Part shown: positions 1-13,558 of the stretch, piece after piece
How positions within the stretch are numbered: position 1 is the stretch's first letter
Layout of the letters: the number at the start of each line of letters is the position of its first letter
NCBI GenBank assembly: GCA_034620365.1
Contig: JAQGEQ010000351.1
Location: 496,001 to 560,000, forward strand
From: Pegea sp. RAD2-039
Lineage: Eukaryota > Chordata > Thaliacea > Salpida > Salpidae
Reading direction: 5' to 3'
DNA: 64,000 nucleotides
Notes under the pieces: model-generated
What the model was told of the DNA's origin: nothing
What the model saw: only the letters and a program-made list of their open reading frames with translations
Databases searched by the model: none
Made by a program: the position numbers and the translations under genes

Positions 1-179
1 AAGATTGTGAAAAATTATATTTGAAATCAATTTTTGCAAACAGAAAATTTCAAGAAAAGTACTCAGCCTACAAGATCAGAAAACTCCAAAAATAAAACGT
101 TTAGTTAACCGTATAAAATTTTTTCATTAATAAAATCTCTCATAAATGTTCTTTTTTGAAAGTTTTTTATTTATCTCTA

Positions 180-439
<260 letters not shown>

Positions 440-3000
440 GATTCAATGAACTTTCATTTTGCATCAAAATTTGTGAGAACTTATAAACATATGTGTGATA
501 GAACTGATGCTATGTTCTGTGAATATTCAACATTTTGTTCTATCAAATGTTACATGTTACCTAATTTTCTTTTGAATTCAGTTTAATATGATTTAAGCAA
601 CTTATTTAAAAAACTTATCATAAAGTCAAACTGTTTATTAATAAACTAAACAATTAAATTGATTTTCTATTATAACTATTATGTGCGACTGCTAGTTAAA
701 ACTGTATGAAAATGCAGTTTATTTACACAGCACATTTTTTTACTTTGCTTATACCACTTTAAGTCGGTCAATTTCAAAGTTTCAAAAATTATTTGACAAA
801 ACTGAAAAAGCAAATATTATTTTTAGCCAAACATTTCAAATCACCATTCTGTAGCAGAAAATGTACATTCATTAATCTATACGAATTTGAATAACTATTT
901 TTAAGTAGTTCAATAGTTTAATCAATAAGCACCGTAATAAGTACTTCTTTTATCCTCTCATGTATTTTACCCCCTTTTTAAACTGATTTGTAGTTTTTAA
1001 AGCTTTACATTCTTTTAATATAGAAATAAATATGTCTCTTACAACTATTATTAAATAATTTGATATTCCCTGTAATTACAAAAATATTTTATAATTTATT
1101 ATTCTATATTTATTTTTCAAAACTGGTAGTAAAACTTACTTCCAAAATTAAGCAAACATTGTGATCATGTGCATCGAGAAACTTTTAGTATTTAACACTA
1201 CTTGTATTTTAATTTTGTTTAAGTTATTTGAAAATAAGTCTAGATATTTTTAAATAGGTTTTTGTATCTGGTAAAACAATGTGTCTAACAAAAATGTAAT
1301 AATAAATTATTAAGATTGATAATTGAAGTATAAGAAATGATCGAAAATTAGCAAACAATTTGTGTTGCGTATCGATTAAGTAAACACCTAAGTCAAATGG
1401 TGGCAAAATATTACAGTTTGATGACTTTACTTAAACAGCAGTAAGCATATATTGGAAATTAGCTTTATGCCAGTACTAAAATTAATGGTATTAATTAAAA
1501 GATTCTCTGTTTTTAACAGCCTCTTCTAATTTTTATCTTCAGTGTAATGACCAAATATTGAATAACTTAGAAAATGATATGTTAATTAAGTATATGACCT
1601 TAGTAAAATATTGACCTTTTCAAATGATATGTAGTTACCTGGCATAGCCAGTAAATCAGCCATGCTGCAATTTCTAAATGTCAAATTTATGATGTTATAT
1701 AATAGGAAGCACTCGAAAATTGTCATTATGAATGTCAATCATTTGTTAGTTCATGTAAAAACACAGCTTATTAAGAATTTATTGATTTAATGTTCAGTTA
1801 GCGATAAGTAGTTTTTACTAGCCAGTTTTTATTATTATCAAATACATTTTTGTTTAGTAAACAAAGCTTGAATTTGCTTTATTTTATTTTCAGTTTAATG
1901 ATGATATTCAAATTATTTGAATAATTTTCGTTTGTATTTCTTAAGGTGGGTTCATCATAAAATAGCATGCAAAAAATAGTCAATCATGAAAGGCAAAGGT
2001 TTGTCAATAACTATTTTATAATGCAGTTTTCTTCTTATAACTTATTTAAAGAATTATAATAATCGTTATAAAATTGGTTATTACTATCTAAACAAGTATA
2101 AACCATTATTTTTTAAGCTTGTTTGCATACAATTGCAAGTAAAATTACCTTAAAAGTAATGTTTTTTACTTCTTCATTTAAGATTACTTTAAGAAAGTAT
2201 TAGGTTTAAATAGAATAAGTTTTTTATACACTCCTATATTTCTACAGACCATGTTTTAGTTATTTTACTTAGTATGAACATCGGATTTCATTTAATTTAG
2301 AGATTGAATATAAATCAAGTAAAGTAGAATTAGACTTTACGATTTTCAATATACCGTTATAATGAAGTTTATGTTTTTAGACTGACTTCAACTATTTGAG
2401 AAATAAATTTTCTACAAAATTCTATCATTTTGTAAAGTGTCTGGATTTTAACCTTTATATTAGCCTTAAAAACACCATTAGCATCTGCTATTAACTGAAG
2501 ACAGTACCTGCTGCCGTAAATTGAAAACGACTAGATAATGTTGGCTCAACTAACTGGGATTTTGTTGCTAGTATATCTGAAACTGAACGCCCAAGCTCTT
2601 GCTTTGAGCTTATGAGGAACATACAAAATTTTCTTCTATAGTATTCAAACTGCTCTTATAATTTCAAAGTAATGTGAAACTGCATCGACTTTTATTAAAA
2701 CTTTTAACTAATAAATAGGTTTTTTCTAAACCATTTTAGTCGATATAATCAATATGCTTATCATTTTAAAGTCCAAAGTTGGTAAAAGCAAAATATTTTA
2801 GTATAAATTTAGTTTTTCTTGAACAAACTAAAAACAATGTCCTAAATTTAAAACTGGTTATTTTTAAAGTATACTTTTACCAGCTAATCTTGACCACCTT
2901 AAATACTTGTTCTATCAACCTTTGTTTCAACGTCACATTAAATTATTAAAAATATTTTTTAATGTATTTTCAAGCATGAATATCTAAACTTAAAATATGT
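440..3000. other. AT-rich intergenic sequence, no gene seen
   Basis: Stops are frequent in all frames. I found no recognisable exon, RNA gene or mobile element. A slightly more GC-rich patch near 2460-2620 has no readable protein. Confidence 0.5.
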
Positions 3001-3170
3001 GCACGATTTTTGGCTCCTTTTCACGCTAGAGTTAAGACAAGAGAAAGTCGAACACGAAAACGCTTCTCCGTCATATCCGCTAAACACGTAGCAGCTGGCA
3101 GGTTTCGTTTGCTCGACTGTTGTTAGTCACACTCTTTTTGCTATTTGCTTCTGAGTTGACGGTAGAATGC
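3001..3170 (+). promoter_or_regulatory. CpG-rich patch, candidate promoter or 5' untranslated exon
   Basis: This stretch stands out from its AT-rich surroundings by higher GC and about ten CpG dinucleotides, and has no long ORF. Both downstream plus-strand genes, URM1 (acceptor just before 5008) and vigilin (acceptor before 7720), begin with an exon that follows a splice acceptor, so at least one needs an upstream non-coding exon. This patch is a candidate for it. Base composition is seen; the role is inferred. Confidence 0.3.
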
Positions 3171-5007
3171 TGTTTAAGTTATTCATTGTTTCTTAAAACC
3201 TGTTAAGCTTTACTTTTTTGACTATTATTTTTTTGGCAGAAAATGCGGATTTTTCATTTAAAATAGCAACATATTTTGAATTGTTTAGTTGCAGCTAATT
3301 TAGATATATTTTGATGGTAATCATTTTTTAAAGTCAATTTTTTTGTATTTTTAATTTGTATATTTTATAAGCAGAATGTTGGCTCTTACTAAATTTTTAA
3401 TTTTAATAATAATATATTTATTTATTACTTGATTAGGTTTTTGGTCCATAATCTCGTCATCATTTTTGATTTGAAACTTAATTATTACTTCTTTTTAAAT
3501 TTTATTTTATGTTTTGAATTTTTGATCTAATAAGCTGTTCTATAATTTTTGATTAAATATTTTTAAAAAGCTTATTAAATCTATATAATCATATCAAATA
3601 TGATTTAATTTGTATTATTAATTTTAAAAGAATTTATGCAACAGTTAATTGTTAAATATTTGTTTTTTAATGTTTGTTTTAATTTGCAATTGAGATGACA
3701 ATGATTCTGGATTTATTCCAAATAATAAATGTTGTTTATGATATTTTATATATTTCTATTTTTTTGATTCTCTCTTATTTTTTGAAAGAAGCTGCTTCTT
3801 ATACATTTAAAAATTTAAAAAATAAATTTGTTTAGATATTATTTATCTTATAATTACAAGTCAGAAAGATTTAAATGACTTTTACCATCAAATGATTACA
3901 TGTTTAAAAGTTTCTACTTTTCAACAATGTTATAAAATTTTTAGTTTTATGCAATACTTTCAAAAGTTATATTTCTTATATATTTTCATAACTTTAAAGA
4001 GAAACTTATGAGTTTGTAATACTTTGTTTTAGTAATTTTCTTGTAAAAAAGTTTACATTTTTAACTATTTCTTCAATACATTTAATTATAATATTTTTAT
4101 ATTTATTTTTCATTTTATTAGTTTTTTATAACTTGAAAATGTTATTACATTTATTTATTATTATGTATACATTTGTTTAAACAATCTTTTAATGATGAAA
4201 CATTTGGTTTAATATTTCTTTTGTTGAAATAATAACCAGTTTCTATTTAGCTTTTGTGTCTGCTTTATATTTTAAATTATTTTATATATTTGAAATTGTA
4301 ATGAAATTAATGATTTTATTTATGATTAAAAGCACTTTGAAATAATGTTAAATTTATTTAAACCTTGTATGATTTAATGGTTTAATTCTTAATTTAATAT
4401 TTATAAAATAAAGATAAACAAAATGATTCAATTTTTTAAACCTTTATCTATATTATGTTGTTATAACTATATTATTACTATCTGCAACTGTATCTTATTT
4501 TTGAATAAATAATTATATGCAACTATAAAAGTTGTTATAATCCCAACAATTTTTTTATATAAGATAAAAAGTAACTCTAATTAATTAGAGTTGAAAAGTC
4601 TTTTTTTGATTCAATTTTTTTATAAACAATTAAAGCCAACTAGAAATCCTCATCTCATCTTCATCACAAACTTCCTTCATCAAATCATTGAATAGACTTT
4701 TCATTATTTTTTTTTATCTTAAAATGAATTTTCAAATAGTATTCGCATGATACTTTTCTTTGTTGAATAATGACTCCCAAATTTCTCAGTGTTAGTTAAA
4801 CTGTAGATGATTTGAAAGTTATTTTTCTAATGTAATTTTATTTTTCTTCAGTTATATTTTGTTGTCTTCACTTAAAGAGCTGTATACTCTATTATCTTCA
4901 CTTATCCATTGTTATGTAAATAAGTAAGCAAATTTGTATAATCATTATTATTATTTTTATAATTTATTTTCATCTGAAATATAAATTTATTCCATCTGAT
5001 TTTGCAG
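3171..5007. other. AT-rich sequence, possibly a 5'-UTR intron
   Basis: No coding segment was recognised. It ends in an acceptor-like pyrimidine-TGCAG at 5007, about 40 bases before the URM1 start, so it could be an intron in the URM1 5' untranslated region. Confidence 0.3.
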
Positions 5008-5046
5008 ATATTTATAAGACCTTTATTTAATTTTTTTATCAATAAA

Positions 5047-5349
5047 ATGGGATTGAAAGTGACATTAAGATTTAGTGGTGGTGCAGAACTGCTAGTTGGG
5101 AATATAAAAGAACATGATATAACTCTTGAAAAGCAAGCTGACAAATGGACCATCCAAAAGTTACTTACCTGGATCGGTGAAAATTTGATCAAAGAAAGAA
5201 TTGATTTATTTCTTCAAAATAAAACCATCAGACCTGGAATTCTGATTTTGATTAATGATGCTGACTGGGAACTTTATGATAATAAATTAGAATATGAAAT
5301 TGAAGAAAATGATGAAATTAATTTCATCTCAACTCTCCACGGTGGATAA
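5047..5349 (+). CDS. URM1: Ubiquitin-related modifier 1 (URM1)
   Basis: Complete 100-residue protein in one coding exon, matching the family length of about 101. URM1 is a ubiquitin-like fold. Its C-terminal glycine is thiocarboxylated by the E1-like MOCS3/UBA4, and it then donates sulfur for 2-thiolation of wobble uridine in cytosolic tRNAs; it can also be conjugated to proteins. Visible hallmarks are the N-terminal beta strand (VTLRFSGGAELL), the central TIRPGILILINDADWEL block and the terminal Leu-His-Gly-Gly exposing the reactive Gly-Gly. I chose the ATG giving MGLKVTLRF because it matches the family start; the frame stays open upstream to a splice-acceptor-like site at 5007. Neighbours are unrelated. 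Identification is secure. Confidence 0.95.
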   Translation: MGLKVTLRFSGGAELLVGNIKEHDITLEKQADKWTIQKLLTWIGENLIKERIDLFLQNKTIRPGILILINDADWELYDNKLEYEIEENDEINFISTLHGG

Positions 5350-7719
5350 TATGTTTGCATCTAACTTCTGAAAGTTCAAGATTTATCTCAATGAAGCAAC
5401 TCTAAAAATTGTTGTTATTTTTTTTAGATAAATTTTGAATTATGTTATTTTTATTCTAATGCATTAAGTATATACTTAATAACATTTTTATTCATTTTTT
5501 AGAAAAAAACTTTTTCTTGTTCTAATCTTTTTGACATTTTGTCATTATATTGTAACTTAGTTCTAAGATTTTGGATTGGCTTTTGGAAGGCACATCTGTT
5601 CAAAGGTCAGTCTTCCTAGATTTGTTTCAAATTATATTAACACCTCTTCTTAATTTGATTTTATCTTATTTGAAGTCACTATTTGAGTCTTTAGACTAAA
5701 CCATGATAAATGAAACTTATTGAAATTCTATCAAAGTCATCATCACCAATACTTAATCAGACATTTTATAATTAAACTTAAAATGTTAAGAAAATCTCTA
5801 AATGAGGAGTCTACATTTCCTTTATAATTGAAATTAAAATTTGAAGTAACAAATTAATTTTTCTAATTAAAATTTTTATGATGAATAAATTTCTTATATA
5901 TTATACAGTGTGAGTAAAAATGCTTAGTTGCAGTTAAGGAAATTGTTATTTTTATTTTTTGTCCTTTTATCAGAACATCTTATTTTCTATCATTTGTACT
6001 AAATTTATATTTAATTATTTTGGAACAATTTTAGGTACCACATGTTTTAATAAATCTAGAGTTTATTATTCTGAAAGTATGAAACCAATTACCAATTTAA
6101 TAAACATAATTGATTATTATTTTTATTTCAAGTATATGTACTTAAATTTTACTAACTTAGCTGGAAGAATTTTTCTCTGAAAATATTTCATGAGATTTTA
6201 TAAAAAAAAAGTATAAAAAATTGAATTAATAAAACCAGTAAAATCTGAGAGTTTTATTTTTTTTGAATATGTTGGGTGAAAATATTTATTTGATATTTAA
6301 AAGTAATTTTATTTTTTACTTTTATCATTTTACATTTATTCATAAAAATCTTTAGTTATCTTTTAATGGCTTATTTATTTGATTGAACAGTAAGTTTTAT
6401 ATAAAACATCTTTATAAGACCTTCAAACTTAAAAAAAATATTTTTTCCTTTGATAAATCCAACAAAATAACATTTTTATACTTTACAATTTTTAGTTTCA
6501 TCTTTATTGTTTATGATACTTGAAAGTTTTTTGAATTAATCTTTTAATTTTGTTGGATTTTATCTAGTGGATATGTAATGTTTGCTTAAAACCATAATGG
6601 TATTATAAAATACTTGAGATTAAGTTATCAAAACTTAAAGCTTCTCTAAAACTAGATTACAACAAGTGTTTATTTGAGTAAATGGCTTTGTGGCAAATTC
6701 TCTTCTTAAAGTAGTACCAATAACTTGATTACATATGTTTATGTAATTGAAGTTAATTATTGCAATTGTATTTTATATATATGTAGTTGTTTTTTATTAA
6801 AGTTTTATATGTAGTATATTTTGATTACATTTCTTCTACGTTTATTCATATAAGCACTTTTTATAAAGTCGTTTTTCTTTATTCTTTCAATCATAATTTG
6901 TTATCACATTTATAAACAACAAATAAGATGGCACTCACGTTTGAGTCATGAGCACTTATTAAATGCTACTTAAACTTGATGTTTTTAAGTGATCAATGTC
7001 ATTCTAATATTGATTTCCATTTAACTGTTGTTCTTTTTGATTTTAAGTGGGCTTTTAAAACTTGTATTGTTGAAAAGGCCGGTGCCATTCTAATTTATTT
7101 ATTATTTGTACTCAGCCCGCCAGGTCATATCCTAAAAACTATCTTACATTCTGTGTTTTATTATTTGAAGTTTGTTATTATTCAATATAGTCTAGCAGAT
7201 AAAACGAAATTTAACAATTATATATATACTGCCAACAAATAATTTTGTAAATTTCAAATTTCTTCTTTCAATTCTTAGTTGGAAATATATTATTTTGTTG
7301 CCAGTGAGTTTTCAGTCATTTTTAAATGCTTTTTATCAATTTTTTATTTTTATTTTATAGATGTCAACTAATTTGCTTATTTAGTTGGAGTAGTTTTATG
7401 TACAATTTTTTATACTTATTTGTTTATTATAACTGAGCATTTAGATAGCATTATTTTGTTAGAAGCATTTAAATGCTCAACATTTTTATTAATAAATCAT
7501 TTTTGCTTGATGTTACAAGCTGCTAAATTGTAGAATTTACATTTCTTGACAAATTATGTTTTTAATTTTAGGTGAGTAGCATTTTAATATCTGTTATAAT
7601 TGTTTTATACTGCAAATGTTGGATGTGGAATTCGATTAGATCGTTTGGAAATGCTGGTTTCATATTTACACATCAAATAATAAAATTCTTTTTCCTAATC
7701 TTTATATTTTCCTCCACAG
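5350..7719. other. Intergenic or vigilin 5' intron, no gene seen
   Basis: AT-rich throughout. An open frame at 6976-7242 (88 residues) resembles no family I know and has AT-driven composition. A good donor-like AG|GTGAGT lies near 7570, and a pyrimidine-rich acceptor ends at 7719, so a non-coding vigilin exon may sit in this stretch. I cannot place one. Confidence 0.4.
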
Positions 7720-7752
7720 AACTTTAAGTGCTCGGACAACGGACCTGTATTA

Positions 7753-10700
7753 ATGACCATGACTTCTACTGACCAAGGTAAGCAAGGTACTGACCAACCC
7801 TTAGACGTTGTGTTTGAAACTCGTGATGTTTGGAACAGTTAAAACTGCTGCTGAAACTAGTGGAGCAGCAGATTTACCTCCTACTTATTCGGAAGCTTTT
7901 CCACCTCTTAGTAGCGTCTCTAATGGCGAGGCCACTTCTCATGCAGCCGAAAACCAGTGGATCAACCCTCAAATTCAAAAGATTAAATCAAGTGATGTAA
8001 CCCAGGTAACCAGCCAGCTTTCCCGCTGTTAAAACGTCATTTAATCCTCATCTTTATTCTAGATCTTTCATATACCTTTTGAGGAGCGTGCATTTAAGCA
8101 AACTTCATTTGGACATCAGCGACGAGACCAAAATAAAGTTTGCTTAGATATACAGGCGAAGACATCAACCAACATTGAGATCTCCACCTGTAAGGACGGT
8201 TCTCTCTCTATATTGGTTTATGGCAAGACTGAGAATGTTCTGAAGGCTCGATGGGAAATCTTCAACCGTCTTCACACCAGAGTAACCTCTTTTACTAATC
8301 AATCTCTTTTTTATCTTGATAATTTCAGAGCAAACTCACCATGAGTATACCCAAAGAGCATCACGGCGCTATTATTGGCTCTAATGGTGAACGGTTGAAG
8401 AAATTGGAAGAGAAAACGGCCACGAAGATCACTATGCCTAGAATTTTTGAAAGTAGCACTGACATAGTGATTACTGGTAGCCAGGAAGGTTTACATCAAG
8501 CTCGACATGAGATTCAACTGATTTCTGATGAGCAAGTGAGTTTGTTGATCAACTTCTAATCACTTCTATAAATCTCTGTTTATTTAGGCTAAAAAATCGA
8601 TTGAACGTTTGAAGTTTGATCGAGCTTTTCATCCATTTTTGGCTCAACCGGAATTGATTAACGAACTCACCAAGGTTTCTTACTTTTTCAATACAAATAA
8701 CAATTTAGTTTTGAAAAATATCTTTTCTCGACTCTCTATAATTACTTGAACTTTTCAGCAACAAGGATTTATTAAGTTGTAATTCTCTGCTTTCAAAATT
8801 ATCTTATAATTCAACTTTTCATAATTTCCAAAAGTCCTTGTCAATAGTTGTCCACTTAAAAACCTCTTTGCGACTATTCAGTAATAACTTCCGCACTTTA
8901 CGCATGTTTTAATCAAGCTAATTCCATCTTTAAAGCAAACAGTTAAACAAACCTCGCTCCCTCTCTCATCATATCCACCCATGTTAATCTTTCTAATCAA
9001 TCACTAGGACAACAATGTAGCCATCAATATACCGCCACCAAGTGTCCAGAAAGATGAGATTGTAGTAGCTGGTGACCGGCAGGGAGTAGCGGCCGCTGTA
9101 GCTCGCTTAACAGCTGTCTACAACGAGAAGGTTTGCAAAGTGATGTTAGTGACGGGTAGAAACCAACAAGGATATGTTTCAGGTGAAAACTTGCAAAACT
9201 ATTTCAGTTGAAATCTCAAAAATGCAACATCGATTCATTATTGGACCAAAGGGCCAAACATTGAAGGTAACTAACAAATAGGCTTATACCATGTCTCTAA
9301 ACTTACTTGTTGTCCAGGACATTTTAGCCACTACTGGTGTGGCTGTCCAATTACCTCCTAGTAATGTCTTGTCTGAAACTGTGGTCCTCCTTGGTGAGCC
9401 TGAAAAGCTAGGATCAGCTTTAACAACTGTCTATAACAAAGTGAGTGCCCTTATCTCCCCGAAACCTTCCTAAAACCCGCTTTGTAGGCCAACAGTGTCG
9501 CTATTAATGAGATAAGCGCCGATGCTTGGCTCCATCGTCATATAATCGGGAAAGGAGGTTCAGTTTTTAAACCAATCAACGAGAAATACCCACATGTAAG
9601 TCCCTTCCTTTCCTAAATCGCCCCAAAACTTACTCTTCTTCTGAAGGTCAACGCTGAATTTAACTCCGAAGAAAATAAAATCATCTGCACTGGTCCTCCA
9701 GAAGAAGCAAACGCAATCAAACAGGAACTGGAAGATATGATTGCTCAAATGGTGCCCCTCCCTCCGCCCCTCTCGTGTCCTACTGACTCTTTTATCTACA
9801 GAAACGTGAATTGGATTTCGCCGAGGTCGGAGTCGACTCGAAGCATTTCAGCAACATCATTGGCAAGAACGGACAACTCATCAAGAAAGTCCGCTTAGCT
9901 CACCAGGTTCCATAGTCCCCCTTCACGCCCCAACTCACTTCATTATGACGTCATCACCATTTGTAGGTGCAAATCAACATCCCTAGCGAGCCAAGTCAGT
10001 CATCGAAGATTCGGATCGAGGGAAACAAAGAAGGAGTGCAAGCTGCTGCTAAGGAGCTGGAAGCAATTGCTAATCGACTGGTACGTCATCCTTGAGTGTG
10101 ATGTCATCACCGCTGACGTCATCATGATTTATAGGACAATGAGAGAAGTAAAGATGTGATGATCGAACATCGTTTCCATCGCAACATCATTGGACAGAAA
10201 GGAGAGAATATTAAGAGCATCCGGGAACGTTTTCCTGAAGTCAGTTTGACGTGATTCTCTTGTTTCTCTGAATGCTTCGAATTTTTCCTCTCCGTCATGC
10301 TTCGTTGCTTTTATGCTGGTGTAAATGAAGATTACAACCTGTTACAGGTCAACATCAATTTCCCTGATGCTGGCTCTAAAAGTGATGCTGTTAATCTAAG
10401 AGGTCCGAAAAATGACATTGAAAAATGTTATCGTTATTTGAAGCAATTAGGAGATGATATGGTTTGTAGAAAAACCAATTAGTGCAGGTCACATATCATA
10501 TCTTCGTCACAGGTGGAAAAAAGTTACCGAATCGAAGTCCCAATCTTCAAACAATATCATAAAAATATCATCGGTAAAGGAGGAGCTAACATCCGGAAGA
10601 TACGAGATGAGACAAACACTCAAGTGAGGTGACGACGTGTCAGGGTCAAGTTATCAGTTGTTGTTCAAACAGATCGAGATGCCTGGTGAAAACTCGAATA

Positions 10701-13438
10701 ATGAAATCATCACCATCATCGGTAAAAAAGCAGATTGTGAATTAGCTCGAAAGAAGATTAGATTAATTGAACAAGAACAGGTTTGAAATTTGACAAGAAA
10801 TTGAATGAATTGAATAATAAAGAACATTGGTGTAAAGGCAACTATCGTGGAAGAAGTGGTCACCATCAATTCAAAACTTCACAATTACTTGATCGGTTCC
10901 AAAGGTCGTTTAGTTCGTTCAGTCAAAGAGGAATGTGGAAATGTCCAAATTCATTTCCCTGCTGGAGACTCTGGTAGCGATACAGTCACAATTCGAGGTC
11001 CACCTGAAGATGTGAAAAAAGCCAAAGAACAATTGCTAGATTTGGCAAAACAACGAGTAAGTAGATCGGAAAACAAAAGGAAAATCAGCGGCATTTACAT
11101 CTATTATTTGCCAGGAACTCAGCCGATTTACAGCCGAAGTCAATTGCAAAGAAGAGTTGCATCGATATTTGATTGGAAGAGGAGGCAGTAGTATCAACAA
11201 GGTCACTCCCTGCTCCCTATCAACGTGTACTGATTGCTTGTTGCTAGGTTCGTGACGAAACTGGAGCCCGTGTGGTGTTTCCTGGTTCGAATGATAGTGA
11301 CAAAACGCTGATAGTAATCTTAGGCAAACAAGAAGATGTAGAAAAAGCTAAACTGATGTTAGAAGAACAAATCAAAAACCTGGTGAGGCAGCTTACTCAA
11401 CTGAAAGCTTTTTCGTCATTTGACGTCACATCTGCTTCTTTTAGGAAAACATCACTGAGTTAGAGATAAACATTGAACAGCGTCATCACAAGTATTTTGT
11501 GGCTAAACGTGGAGCAGTCCTCACTGAAATAAGTGATGAATACGGGGGTGTGACAATCTCATTCCCGCGAATTAACGAAGATTCCACCGTAGTACGCATC
11601 AAAGGTCCTTCAGAGTGCGTTGAAGCGGCTAAAAAGAAAATGGAAGAAATAGTAGATGACTTGGTGAGTGCGCTTCATCAAAACCTTCTATTCTTCATCA
11701 ATTGATTGTGAAGGAAAATCACGTGGTCATCAAACTAGAAGTAGATGAAAAGTACCACCGAACTTTAATTGGACAAAAAGGTCGAAATGTACAAGCTATC
11801 ATCTTAAAATACAATGTCCAAGTCCGTTTTCCATCTCGTAATGGACCTGCCAAAAGTTCCTCTTTATTAGAAGGTTATTTTGCTTAAATTTTTTATCGTA
11901 ATTCCGATTTCGCCCATTCAACTGCACACGTGGCGCATGTGCAGTGAAGCGGAACCGAGCTGTTGCTTTACGCGTCAATTTTTACTAGATGTTTGTAGCT
12001 CAATAGCGCCTCTACCGATTCAAGTTGCAATTTGCTACGTAGCAAGCTACTACTGACAACTAACTCTTTACTAATCACAGCTGCTGTCCCTACACAAGAA
12101 AACGGAGAAGTTGTCGACGAAAACGAAGCTGCTACCGAAGAAGAAGAGATTAACCGAAAGTTGATTGAGATCTCAGGACACAAAGATAAATGCCAGCAAG
12201 CTAAAGAAGCGTTAGAGGTGAAGAAATGAGATTTGAAAGTTGATGGTTTGAGCAAGAAGACTTTCTTGTAGGCGCTTGTACCAATATCCGAAGAAATTAT
12301 CGTTCCCTACAAGTTTCATCGATACATCATAGGTGCTGGGGGTGCTGATGTTCGTAAGTTTATGACTGAACATGACGTCAACGTCAGCTTACCACCAGCT
12401 GATAAGAACAGTGACGTCATCACGGTATGACGCAGTACATCGTGATGTTACGCATGACTGATTTCGATCACTTGCAGATCACTGGAACAGCTGAGAAGCT
12501 GGCAAATGCAAAAGAAGCTCTTTCAGAGAGCGTCAAAGGATACGAAAAAGAAGAAGAAGATCGGGTGAGTATCGCGTTCAATCGCGTTTGTCGTGTCTGA
12601 TGGCGCTCTTACAGGCGCTGAGGAATTTCTCATTAGAAGTAGAGGTACCATCTCGTTATCATTCACAAATTATCGGACGTCGAGGTGCCACTGTTCTCGA
12701 ATTGTCCAAACGTCACTCAGTTAACATCAAATTCCCCAAAAACGGTGAATCTGCTGACACTAATCAGGTACTCTGCTCGCCAGTACGCCACCTAGTGGTG
12801 AAAATAACTTGTGACGTTTCTCTTAGGATTTGATCCGTATCGTGGGATATGAGAAGAACGCTGAATCAGCGAAGAAAGCAATTCTATCGATAGTAGGAGA
12901 GTTGGAACAACATGTCAGTCAGGATGTTCATATCGATCGCCGAGTTCATCCTCGTTTGATTGGAACTAAAGGAAGAGCAATCAACAAAGTAATGTCGGAT
13001 TACGGAGTTGATATCCGCTTCCCAAAAGATGCAGACATCGTCACTGTTACTGGTGCTCAAGAAAAAGTTGAAGAATGCATCGAATATATTCTTAATTTGG
13101 AAGAAGAATACGTAAGCAGCTTGCTGATGTTAATCTTCATTCTAAAACAGATCATCTTCAGATGCAAGATATCTCAGAACAAGAAGAGACCAGAAGATTT
13201 TCTGCTCCGCGCACCAATACTCGAGGATCGAATAAGAACTCCTCTTCGCAAGCATTCATGGTTCGCGATGCTCCTTGGCATCAACAGGTTGGTCTTCCAC
13301 GCATCTTCTCATCCAATCTTTCAATCTCTTCTTCATCTTCAGGTTGATACTAACAACATGGATGACTTTCCGAGCTTGGGAAACCAAACAGGAAATGGAA
13401 ATAGAAGTACTAGCAGCGCATGGGGCCGCCGAATGTAA
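7753..13438 (+). CDS. HDLBP: Vigilin, multi-KH RNA-binding protein (28 coding exons)
   Basis: Vigilin binds mRNAs and tRNAs and acts in translation and ER-associated mRNA handling. Exons joined by eye: 7753-7777, 7839-8005, 8063-8281, 8329-8535, 8588-8674, 9008-9130, 9183-9266, 9318-9440, 9488-9595, 9647-9751, 9802-9906, 9967-10080, 10135-10239, 10348-10461, 10513-10623, 10673-10780, 10838-11056, 11115-11201, 11248-11382, 11445-11663, 11714-11873, 12081-12217, 12272-12424, 12478-12564, 12615-12767, 12827-13111, 13162-13287, 13343-13438. All phases agree and give 1253 residues, close to the vertebrate ~1268. Twelve KH repeats keep a GxxG loop (GSNG, GPKG, GKGG, GKNG, GQKG and so on); one has AKRG, and the first and third are degenerate. 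N-terminal DLPPTYSEAFPPL and C-terminal FMVRDAPW and DDFPSLG match vigilin tails. The exon start at 7720 follows an acceptor, so a 5' UTR exon is missing. Most introns are about 45-60 bases. Confidence 0.96.
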
Positions 13439-13552
13439 GATGCACCTCTCGATTACCGTCTCTGCGGCGGTCTGTGCCTTTAATTCGTAATTATTTCCAA
13501 GTTAAGGCATCTCCTTTCACCTCATCCTAGCTTTTACCTTCTTTTTATTTTA

Positions 13553-13558
13553 AATAAA
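13553..13558 (+). terminator. Poly(A) signal for vigilin
   Basis: AATAAA lies 115 bases after the vigilin stop codon in a T-rich context. Confidence 0.6.
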
